Assembly (NCBI GenBank): GCA_964403795.1
Contig: CAYOHP010000009.1
Span: forward strand, 11,582 to 75,581
Source: CAYOHP01 sp964403795 [NCBI: uncultured bacterium]
GTDB lineage: Bacteria; Muiribacteriota; UBA6191; CAZXTJ01
Direction of reading: 5' to 3'
Length of the DNA stretch: 64,000 nt
A program made the translations under genes and the position numbers. A model generated the notes under the pieces. It did not search any database. It saw only the letters and a program-made list of their open reading frames with translations, and was not told the origin of the DNA. Shown here piece after piece: positions 50,274 through 57,388 of this stretch. Numbering within the stretch: the first letter of the stretch is position 1; each line of letters begins with the position of its first letter.

Positions 50274-51112
50274 CTGGAGCGGATCGTCCGTAGGCGCCGG
50301 TAGAGGGAGGCCGGACTGATCCCCAGGAGATCGGCGGCCCGCTCCCGGTTGCCCTCGGCCCGGGCGATGGCCTCCAGGATCTCCTGGTCGGTGATGCGGG
50401 CAAGCCGGGCCCGAGGCGTCTCCAGTACCCGACCCAGGACCTCGGGAGGGGTAGAAGCATCGATCCCGGCTTCTGAGGAGGACATGGACCCCGAGCCGGC
50501 ACCCGGCGACGCCCACGACCCGGATCCCGGACGCACCGACGCGGACGGAACCGCGGCCAGGTCGAGGGCCAGGTCCTCGACCCGGATCCTCCGGTCGCGA
50601 CAGAGGGCGGCGGCCCGCTCCAGGGTGAGCCGCAACTCCCGCACGTTGCCCGGCCAGCGATGGCCGCGGAGCGCCTCCCGGGCACCGCTCTCGACCTGGA
50701 ACCCGGGAGGCAGGAAGCTCCCGATCAGGGCATCGAGGTCCTCCAGGCGGTCCCGGAGCGGCGGTATCTCCAGCACCATGCCGGCGAGCCGGTGGAAGAG
50801 GTCCTGGCGGAACCTCCCTTCGGCCACCCGGGCGCGCAGGTCACGGTGGGTCGCCGCCACTACCCGCACCCGGACCCGGTGGGTCTGGTCGCTGCCGAGG
50901 GGACGTACCTCTCCCTCCTGCAGGACCCGGAGCAGCTGGGCCTGGACCGCGGCCGGCAGCTCGCCGATCTCGTCCAGGAACACCGTGCCGCGGTGGGCAT
51001 CCCGGAAGGCCCCGGCCCGGTCCCGCTCGGCTCCCGTGAAGGCGCCTCGTACATGCCCGAAGAGTTCGCTCTGGGCCTGGGTCTCGTCCGCGAGCAGGGT
51101 GCAATCGACCAC
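50267..51112 (-). CDS. FHA-type sigma-54 activator, C-terminal fragment
   Basis: This 281-residue open fragment holds the second half of an AAA+ sigma-54 domain: ELFGHVRGAFTGAERDR with the intact GAFTGA, Walker B TVFLDEIGELP, VRVVAATHRDL, and HRWPGNVRELR. A Ser/Gly linker and a Fis-type helix-turn-helix (RERAADLLGISPASLYRRL) follow. It lacks Walker A, which is found in another frame just upstream at 51126-51701. In this frame the sequence reads SLHTQGP...YRVVDCTLL right up to the junction, so the two pieces are one gene. The nominal GTG start at 51112 is not expected to be used. Confidence 0.75.
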   Translation of the reverse strand: MVDCTLLADETQAQSELFGHVRGAFTGAERDRAGAFRDAHRGTVFLDEIGELPAAVQAQLLRVLQEGEVRPLGSDQTHRVRVRVVAATHRDLRARVAEGRFRQDLFHRLAGMVLEIPPLRDRLEDLDALIGSFLPPGFQVESGAREALRGHRWPGNVRELRLTLERAAALCRDRRIRVEDLALDLAAVPSASVRPGSGSWASPGAGSGSMSSSEAGIDASTPPEVLGRVLETPRARLARITDQEILEAIARAEGNRERAADLLGISPASLYRRLRTIRSRT

Positions 51113-51125
51113 CCGGTAGGGAAGG

Positions 51126-51701
51126 TCATGACGCGGCCCCTGGGTATGGAGCGAGCGCGCGCGCCACGAGTTCCTTGCCGGTGCCGGTCTCGCCCAGGAT
51201 CAGCACCGGGAGGTCCAGCCGGGCCAGGCGTTCCACCAACCCCGCCAGCCGCCGCATCCCCGGACTCGCTCCGACCAGGCCGGGCAACCGCGGCTCCTCG
51301 GCCAGCTCCAGGCTCCAGCTCTTGGGACGCAGCCTGAGCACCGTGGCCCCGAGCGAGAGCGGCGCCTCGGGCGGGAGCTCGGCATCGCGCACCGCGATCC
51401 CCGAGAGGCGCACCCCCGACTTGCTCCCGAGGTCGAGCACCCGCCACCCCCGGCTCCCGGGCTCGAGTCGCAGGTGCTCGCGGGACACCGAAGCGTCGCC
51501 CAGGCGGACGTCGGCGGTCTCGCCCCTTCCGATCACCACGGGGTGCTCCGGCAGGGGGATCTCCCGCCCGGCGTCGGGTCCGCTCTCGACCACCAGCACC
51601 GCGCCCTCGACGACCAGCCTGGATCCGCCCGCGCCCGACGTGACCCGGGTCCGGGTCACCTCGTCGACGGCCTCTGGCGATCGCGACTCCCGCTCCGTCA
51701 C
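51126..51701 (-). CDS. FHA-type sigma-54 activator, N-terminal fragment
   Basis: The fragment starts at GTG 51701, 14 bases after the deacetylase stop. Residues about 35-115 are an FHA domain with IGRGETADV, SREH and a later SKSG, the phosphothreonine-binding signature. The start of the sigma-54 AAA+ domain follows, with Walker A GETGTGKE. The frame then closes at TGA 51126. A tandem GAGC repeat (plus strand, 51149-51156) sits at the break; removing one copy restores VARALHT and joins it to the downstream fragment. It is either a real frameshift or a consensus error. An FHA domain two genes downstream of a Ser/Thr kinase suggests it reads that kinase's phosphorylation (inference). Confidence 0.75.
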   Translation of the reverse strand: MTERESRSPEAVDEVTRTRVTSGAGGSRLVVEGAVLVVESGPDAGREIPLPEHPVVIGRGETADVRLGDASVSREHLRLEPGSRGWRVLDLGSKSGVRLSGIAVRDAELPPEAPLSLGATVLRLRPKSWSLELAEEPRLPGLVGASPGMRRLAGLVERLARLDLPVLILGETGTGKELVARALAPYPGAAS

Positions 51702-51714
51702 GCCCGTCCGCCGC

Positions 51715-52932
51715 TCATTCGGAGACCCCCACCGCGCCGGGCCGGGGCGGACGGGTCGGGAACCACTGCGCCACGTAGGCCCCGTCGGCGGTGGGCGGCA
51801 CCGCGATCCCCGGGAGCTGGAAGGGACGTCCCAGGTCCACCCAGGCGCCACCCCCGACCTTGCGGGCGAAGCGATACCCGGCGGCCCGGGCGGCCCGCAG
51901 CACCCGGACGTCATGCCGCCCGTAGGGATAGGCCAGGCAGTCGACCGGCATGAGCAGTGCTTCCTCCAGCTCCTGGCGCGATCGGGTGAGCTCCCGGGCC
52001 AGGGCGGCCTCCGAGAGCCGGGTCAGATCGGGATGGGTCTCGCTGTGTCCGCAGATCTGGTGTCCCCGACGCGCCATGTCGCGCACCTCGTCCATCTTCA
52101 TGTGGCGGTGACCGTGCGCCAGCGTCCCGGTGACCACCGCGAAGTTCCCCTTCTGCCCGCGCTGATCGAGCATGCGCCGCGCCTCCCGCTCGTGCGACCG
52201 GTAACCGTCGTCGAAGGTGAGCAGCACGGCCCGCTCCGGCACCGGCCGCTTGCCTTCGGCGATCGCGGCCAGATCCCGGAAGGTGAGCGTCTGGACCCTC
52301 CGGGCGGCCAGGGCATCGAGGAAGGACTCGAGCCGCGCCGGTGCGATCGAGTTCGCCCAGCCGTGGCTCCCCGGCGCCAGGTCCACCACCTGGTGGAACA
52401 TGAAGATCGGGATCCGGACCCGCTTCGGTGCCTTCACCGCAGTCGAGGCCGTGGGAAGGCGGCCCGCCGCGCCCCGGAGCGCCTCCAGCAGGACCGAGAC
52501 CTGGTCCCCGGTCAGGGGCTGGTCGGCTCCGGCGATCGAAGCCGGCACCGCACCGGTACGGACCAGCGCCGACAACCGGGAGACCCCCGGCCAGGACCTG
52601 CGCAGGCCCGCGACCCCGAGCAGGGTGCCGGCCACCTCGCGGAGCGTCACCGGCCGTTCCGGACCGAACCTCCCCTGGGCCGCCGGATTGAGCAGACCCG
52701 CCGCGATCGCCAGGCAGAGGTCGCCCTCGAGCGCGCTCCCCGGCCGGACGTCCGGATAGCGCGGCCGGAACCGGTCGGGACACTCGTGGTCGGCCCCACC
52801 CTCGGCCAGGTCGGACACCAGGCGGGCCACGAACCCGGCCCGCCCGATCGCCGCGGGCGTTCCTGCGGAAGCCGAGACCGTCAGCAGGGAGCCGAGCACC
52901 CACGACCACGACCTGCGGAGCCGATGTGGCAC
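51715..52932 (-). CDS. SLH-polysaccharide deacetylase (NodB/CE4)
   Basis: A 405-residue exported protein from GTG 52932. A signal peptide (about 1-23) is followed by an SLH-type module (about 30-108; YPDVRPGS ... ALEGDLCLAIAAGLLN ... FGPERPVTLREVAGTLL), which in other proteins anchors to cell-wall polymers. The C-terminal NodB domain has TFDDGY near 238, GHSETHPDL with the metal-binding histidines, and AYPYGRHD. It should remove N-acetyl groups from a surface polysaccharide or peptidoglycan. The start codon lies inside a hairpin formed with the end of the K4 gene (52926-52949), so its translation probably depends on K4 translation. It is followed by the FHA-sigma54 gene. Confidence 0.85.
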   Translation of the reverse strand: MPHRLRRSWSWVLGSLLTVSASAGTPAAIGRAGFVARLVSDLAEGGADHECPDRFRPRYPDVRPGSALEGDLCLAIAAGLLNPAAQGRFGPERPVTLREVAGTLLGVAGLRRSWPGVSRLSALVRTGAVPASIAGADQPLTGDQVSVLLEALRGAAGRLPTASTAVKAPKRVRIPIFMFHQVVDLAPGSHGWANSIAPARLESFLDALAARRVQTLTFRDLAAIAEGKRPVPERAVLLTFDDGYRSHEREARRMLDQRGQKGNFAVVTGTLAHGHRHMKMDEVRDMARRGHQICGHSETHPDLTRLSEAALARELTRSRQELEEALLMPVDCLAYPYGRHDVRVLRAARAAGYRFARKVGGGAWVDLGRPFQLPGIAVPPTADGAYVAQWFPTRPPRPGAVGVSE

Positions 52933-52949
52933 GTCCCTCAGGGTGCCAC
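52926..52949 (-). promoter_or_regulatory. Hairpin covering the deacetylase start codon
   Basis: In the mRNA, GTGGCAC (the last K4 codons) can pair over seven bases with GTGCCAC, whose first three bases are the deacetylase start codon. The ten-base loop holds the K4 stop TGA and an AGGGA ribosome-binding sequence. A ribosome finishing K4 would melt the stem, so this should enforce coupled translation. Confidence 0.6.
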
Positions 52950-54518
52950 GCGCGGCAGCCCCGGAGACACGACGAAACCCGCCTCGAGGTCGACCTCATG
53001 GGAAGGTCGCGCCGCGGCGGGATCCGCAACCTCGGAGGGAGCCAGTTCCCGGCCCTCCCGGTCCCAACCCTGGATCCGGGACAGGGGCGCCACACCGGGT
53101 CGGTGCACGGTCGTCGCCAGGAGGACCGCGGCTCCTTCCTCCGCCAGCTCCCGGGGGACCGCCACCGCTCCGACCTCCACGGTCCCTCCGGGAGATGCCC
53201 GCACCACCTGGCGGAAGACCAGGCGTCCCGCCGGAGCGCTCCGACCCTCGATCCGCAGCTCCTCCGGGCCGGCTGCCAATACCAGGACCCGGTCACGGCC
53301 CGCCGCCAGTACCCCCCGGAGAGTTTCCCCGGAGCCGGCGCCGACCGGGACGATCGCCTCCCCGACCCGGACTCCCAAGCCGGCGCCGGCGACCGGCACC
53401 AGGGGCAGCCATGGAGGTTCCCCGGGCGGGGGAGCCGAGGGGGGTCCTGAAGCCAGGGTCGCGACCAGGGCCCGGAGTTCCAACCCGGGATCGACACCGG
53501 GACCCGCCAGACGGGTCGCCGCCACCCCGATCCCGAGTCCCACCAACAGTGCGGCTCCCAACCGGGAGGATGCCGGACGGGAACGCGGACCCAACGGCGT
53601 GACCGGGAGCTCCATGCGTCCCGAGGCGCGGGCATCCCCGGCCTGCGGGTCGACCACCGTCACGGTGCGGTCGGCCGGTCCGGAGGGTCCCCCAGGGCGA
53701 TCGCCCTGACCCGCTGCCGCCTCCTCGCCCAGGGCCGCCAGCGCGGCTTCCAGCACCGCCTGGGCGGCATGTCCGTCTCCCGGCCGCTCGCTCGGCTTCT
53801 CCGCCAGCAGGGCCGCCACCGCCTTCCGGAGCGCGGCAGGCTGGAGCCGATCCAGGGCCCGACGGGATTCCGGTCCCAAGGCCCCGGCCTCGGCCGCCGG
53901 AGCCCCGGTCGCCACCTCGAGCAGGCTGACCCCCAGGGCGTAGACGTCGGTGCCCGGTCCCACGATGCCGCGGTCCACGAGTTCCGGCGCCATGTAGCGG
54001 GGCGTCCCCATCAACATCCCGGTGACCGTGAGGGTCTCCATCGCCTCGCTGCGACCCAGGCCGAGGTCGGCCAGCCAGGCCTTCCCCTCCTCGTCGAGGA
54101 GCACGTTGGCCGGCTTCACGTCCCGGTGCAGGATCCCCTCCTGGTGCAGGGCCCCGAGCGCCCCGGCCAGGCGGACCCCGAGTTCGAGGACCTCGCGGGC
54201 CGGCGCCGGTCCCCGCGCCCGGAGGCGGTGCATCAGGTCGCCTCCGGCCATCCAGGGCACCACCAGATAGGGAGGGTCGTGGGCCAGGTCGGCGTCGAGC
54301 ACCGGGATCAGCCCGTCGTGACGCAGCGCCATCAGCAACTGCACCTCGCGCTCGAAGCGCTCGATGGCCTGGAAGTCCACCTCGGGCCTTGCCGAGAGGA
54401 TCTTCAGCGCCACGGTGCGCCCGAGCGACCGGCTCCGGGCCTCCACCACCACCCCGAAGCCACCCTGCCCCACCACCCGGACGATGGTGTATCCGGGAAT
54501 GTCCTCGGGCAGTCGCAT
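52938..54518 (-). CDS. Transmembrane Ser/Thr kinase K4
   Basis: A 526-residue protein from ATG 54518. The kinase domain (about 8-262) has GQGGFGVVV, K39, HRDVKPAN with D133, DLG with D151 (Leu for Phe, often seen) and MAPE. A Gly/Pro/Ala linker carries VTVVDPQ; the membrane segment is at about 320-337, followed by about 190 residues outside, a predicted beta-rich region of no known family. It is the smallest of the five kinases here. Downstream genes encode a wall-type deacetylase and an FHA-sigma54 activator, so a path from kinase to FHA protein to sigma-54 transcription is plausible but unproven. Confidence 0.87.
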   Translation of the reverse strand: MRLPEDIPGYTIVRVVGQGGFGVVVEARSRSLGRTVALKILSARPEVDFQAIERFEREVQLLMALRHDGLIPVLDADLAHDPPYLVVPWMAGGDLMHRLRARGPAPAREVLELGVRLAGALGALHQEGILHRDVKPANVLLDEEGKAWLADLGLGRSEAMETLTVTGMLMGTPRYMAPELVDRGIVGPGTDVYALGVSLLEVATGAPAAEAGALGPESRRALDRLQPAALRKAVAALLAEKPSERPGDGHAAQAVLEAALAALGEEAAAGQGDRPGGPSGPADRTVTVVDPQAGDARASGRMELPVTPLGPRSRPASSRLGAALLVGLGIGVAATRLAGPGVDPGLELRALVATLASGPPSAPPPGEPPWLPLVPVAGAGLGVRVGEAIVPVGAGSGETLRGVLAAGRDRVLVLAAGPEELRIEGRSAPAGRLVFRQVVRASPGGTVEVGAVAVPRELAEEGAAVLLATTVHRPGVAPLSRIQGWDREGRELAPSEVADPAAARPSHEVDLEAGFVVSPGLPRVAP

Positions 54519-54528
54519 CAGGGAGGAG

Positions 54529-54563
54529 TGTGCCTCGGAGACCCCGTTCGACGTGGAGGCACA
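54529..54563. promoter_or_regulatory. Inverted repeat between lipoprotein and K4
   Basis: The 8-bp arms TGTGCCTC (54529-54536) and GAGGCACA (54556-54563) are separated by 19 bases and end 10 bases before the K4 ATG. It could terminate the lipoprotein transcript or act as an operator or leader hairpin for K4. Confidence 0.3.
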
Positions 54564-54598
54564 GAAGCCGATTCACAGCCTAGGAACGAACACGAGAC

Positions 54599-55012
54599 CT
54601 ATCCGAGTCCGCTGATGTAGCCGGGTCCAGGTCCATTCATCCAGCCGCCTTGCGGCTCATCCTGCTGGAATATGGCGGATTCGGTTCCTGCCAAGGTGCC
54701 GTTTCCCACTGGCGCCGGCCAAGGGCCACTCGGGCTTTGGGTAGAGCCGAAGTTCGGCGCGAGACTCGGGTTTTGCCACCAGGGAGTGTAGAGCGAGCCC
54801 TGCTGGGTCGGTCCCGGTGCCTGCTGTGTTGCCACCGCCGTCTGCGCAGGGGCCGGAGGGCTGCCCGGAGTACGCCCACCGAGCACCCCAGCCGCTGACC
54901 CAGCAGCACTCATCGCCGCCGGCATCATCCCCCCCATCGGCATGCACCCGGTGTCCAACATCGAGAGGCCCGCCACCCCCACCACCATCGCCATCCGGAT
55001 CATCCGCTTCAT
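54599..55012 (-). CDS. Small lipoprotein rich in Met, Gln and Gly
   Basis: A 137-residue protein from ATG 55012 (a longer upstream frame is compositional noise). The N-terminus MKRMIRMAMVVGVAGLSMLDTGC is given here only by its parts: Lys/Arg start, hydrophobic core, lipobox LDTGC with Cys at residue 23. It is followed by MPMGGMM, an Ala/Gly stretch, and a Gln/Pro/Asn/Trp-rich mature part with GSLYTPWWQNPS and QGGWMNGPGPG. Base composition and codon use are visibly less GC-biased than the neighbours, which suggests different selection or a later arrival. No family is recognised. It lies upstream of K4 on the same strand. Confidence 0.65.
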   Translation of the reverse strand: MKRMIRMAMVVGVAGLSMLDTGCMPMGGMMPAAMSAAGSAAGVLGGRTPGSPPAPAQTAVATQQAPGPTQQGSLYTPWWQNPSLAPNFGSTQSPSGPWPAPVGNGTLAGTESAIFQQDEPQGGWMNGPGPGYISGLG

Positions 55013-55179
55013 TGCCGCTCCGTCCGTCCGACGGAAGCGACCTATGGAAGACCCGTGCCAGACCCGCATGTCCGCATGCAGCGGCTCCCTGAGCGGTTTC
55101 TCACCCCGACTCTCCGGACTCTCACGCCTCTCCGGGCGGTCCCCTCCCCCCCGCCGATCGTCCGGAGAGCCCTCGCCCC

Positions 55180-55941
55180 CTACCCGCCCCCGGCCCGCCC
55201 AGACGCCACTTCCCACTCACGTCTCCGAGCCACCAGCGCGCCCCGGGCCACCGCATCCGGCTCGGCCGCCAACACCTCATCCCACCACCCCTCGAGGTCG
55301 TCGAGCGGCGTCGGTCCCCGCACCGCCGGCACCTTCCCCGAATCGAGCGGCGTGAGCCCCACCCGCTCCCGGGTCGGGTCCAACCCCTCCCGCAGCCGCC
55401 GTCCCCATTCCCGCAGGCACGCCCCCAGATCCAGGCGCCGCTCGAACGGGATCCCCGCCACCTGGTAGGCGAAGCTCCCCCCCACCGGCACCTCCACCAC
55501 CAGCGACCCCGGCCCGGCCTCCAACCCCGAGAGCGGCTCCTCCTCCAGGCGGATCCAGACCCGGTCCCGGAGGCGTACCCGCAGCCGCCGTCCAGGTGCC
55601 GGCCCCTCCACCTCGAGCCGCGGCGGCTCCCCCGAGAGCTCCCCCAGATCCAGCTCGTCCCGGCCCGCCACGAGGCGCACCCGCACCGGGACCCCCGTCG
55701 CCAGCCCACGCCCCACGCCCACCGGACCGGCCACGCCCGCCAGCCATTCGAGCTCGCTCTCGGAGTCGCCGATCCTCGCCTTCCACCCGCGCCCGGGACC
55801 CAAGCCCGGGTGCTCCACCCGGAAGGCGTCCTCCCGCACCTGGACCACCCCCACGGCCGCACCGCCGGGATCCCCCCCGCAGCCGGCGACGATCAGCGCG
55901 GCCAGCGCACACGACACCTGTCCCAGGCTCCCGGCTCGCAT
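55180..55941 (-). CDS. Lipoprotein of unknown function
   Basis: A 253-residue protein from ATG 55941, with a lipoprotein signal (LIVAGC, Cys near residue 22) and a Gly-rich +2 region (GGDPGG). The middle is beta-rich with many Arg/Glu/Gly (VRVRLVAGRDELDLGELSGE, RVWIRLEEEP) and the end is helical and charged (GWWDEVLAAEPDAVARGALVARRREW). There is no recognised family. The start is only 37 bases from the divergent gene at 55979, so both promoters must share that space or overlap the coding ends. The 167-bp gap downstream (55013-55179) holds nothing I can name. Confidence 0.65.
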   Translation of the reverse strand: MRAGSLGQVSCALAALIVAGCGGDPGGAAVGVVQVREDAFRVEHPGLGPGRGWKARIGDSESELEWLAGVAGPVGVGRGLATGVPVRVRLVAGRDELDLGELSGEPPRLEVEGPAPGRRLRVRLRDRVWIRLEEEPLSGLEAGPGSLVVEVPVGGSFAYQVAGIPFERRLDLGACLREWGRRLREGLDPTRERVGLTPLDSGKVPAVRGPTPLDDLEGWWDEVLAAEPDAVARGALVARRREWEVASGRAGGG

Positions 55942-55978
55942 CGGTCCCAGAGTGCCCCCTCGGGCACACTGGTCCGGC

Positions 55979-57388
55979 ATGCTCCGCATCCTCGTCGCGC
56001 TCGCGGTCGGCCTGGCGATCGGCCACCTCGCAGCCCGTCTCCGGCCACCGGCACCACCGCTCCCCGCGCCCCCGAGCTCGCGTCCCACGCCGCCGCAGAC
56101 CACCTCCCGCCACTGGCTCGAGGTCCCCGGCTGGCGCTTCGAACTCCCCGGCTCCCCGCCTTCCCCCGACACCCCCCGTCCCCTCGCCGAGGTCCCCCAG
56201 GACTTCGTCCTCGCCGGCAGCCTCCACTGGCCCCTCGAGACCGCCGACCCGATCGACCCCGACTTCGTCCGGGCCCGGGCGCTCGCCCGCCACGAGATAC
56301 CCGCCGGCTGGTGCGCCGACCTCTCCGAAGGCTGGCCCCGGGAGCCCCCCGTCCTCCTGGCCGAAGCCCCCTCTCCCGATCCCGCCGACGCCCTCGTCGT
56401 CCTCGTCACTCTCGGAGGAAGGCCGGGAGCCGCGCACCTCGAAGGTCGAAACGGCCGGATCGCCTTCGACGGCTCAGGCCCCGACGCACCTCCCCCCCCG
56501 ACCCCTCACGCCCCCCCCACACCCGGAGTCGCCACGGTCGTCCTCGCTCTCCCCGCCCCGACCCTGGAGCGGCTCGGGCATCCGCTCCGCCTGGTCCCAC
56601 CCCGAGCCACCCCGGACCGGGGACGCCTGCTCGGGGTCTGGTGGGGGCGCACCGGTACCGGGTCCCCCGGCGACGATCTGGAGGTCGAACTGGCGGCCCT
56701 GGGTGCCGAGGCGGTCGCCGTCCTGCGCGCCACCCGGCCCGAGGCGAAGTCGGCGGCCCGGCAACGGATCGAGCGGCTCGAGGCCAGGCTGGAAGCCTTC
56801 CCGTTCCCGATCGTCCCCGACCGCGCCATCCTCTACGCCGAAAGGGCGGCGGAGTTCCTGGCGATCCGACGCGACCTGTCCGCCGCCCTCGCCCTGCCCG
56901 CTCCCTACCCCGGCCCCCTGCGCCTGCGCGATCTCCTGGCCCGCTACGCCTTGTCCGGAGACGCCGGGAGCTCCGCCCTCGGGTCCAGCTGGGACGCCCG
57001 CGAGGAACGGACCGAGAACGAGCTGATCGCCGCCACCTCGCGCAAGGTCCTCAGCCACTGGCGCATGCTCCGGTACCAGGCCCGCTGCGCCACCGACCTG
57101 CCGGTACCGGTGGGAGGAGTACTCCACTTCGAGGCCCTCGCCCGACTCTCCAACCACCTCGCCGACGTCGACCGCTACCACGCCGCGGGCTGGCCGGGCG
57201 CCCGCCGGGTCCTGCCCTTGCTGCTGCTCCTCACCCATCGCAAGGACCCCGAGGGCCGGACCTGGGGCTCGCGCCTCTTCGAATCGGCGCGACCCCTGGC
57301 CCGCCTCCACGGGATCTGGAAGACGGACCCCCGCCGCGACCGTCGCGGCGACGCGCTGCTGGCAGGACTCGTCGGTCCCCATGGGTGA
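55979..57388 (+). CDS. Membrane-anchored protein of unknown function, coupled to K5
   Basis: A 469-residue protein. ATG 55979 opens directly with a hydrophobic anchor (MLRILVALAVGLAIGHLAA), then a Pro-rich stretch, and a large region outside the cytoplasm with beta-like and helical parts (IERLEARLEAFPFPIVPDRAILYAERAAEF is the clearest helix region). The frame overlaps kinase K5 by eight bases, so both are co-translated. The protein could be a sensor or target of K5. No family is recognised; strong Pro/Arg codon bias gives long shadow frames on both strands here, which I discounted. Confidence 0.6.
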   Translation: MLRILVALAVGLAIGHLAARLRPPAPPLPAPPSSRPTPPQTTSRHWLEVPGWRFELPGSPPSPDTPRPLAEVPQDFVLAGSLHWPLETADPIDPDFVRARALARHEIPAGWCADLSEGWPREPPVLLAEAPSPDPADALVVLVTLGGRPGAAHLEGRNGRIAFDGSGPDAPPPPTPHAPPTPGVATVVLALPAPTLERLGHPLRLVPPRATPDRGRLLGVWWGRTGTGSPGDDLEVELAALGAEAVAVLRATRPEAKSAARQRIERLEARLEAFPFPIVPDRAILYAERAAEFLAIRRDLSAALALPAPYPGPLRLRDLLARYALSGDAGSSALGSSWDAREERTENELIAATSRKVLSHWRMLRYQARCATDLPVPVGGVLHFEALARLSNHLADVDRYHAAGWPGARRVLPLLLLLTHRKDPEGRTWGSRLFESARPLARLHGIWKTDPRRDRRGDALLAGLVGPHG

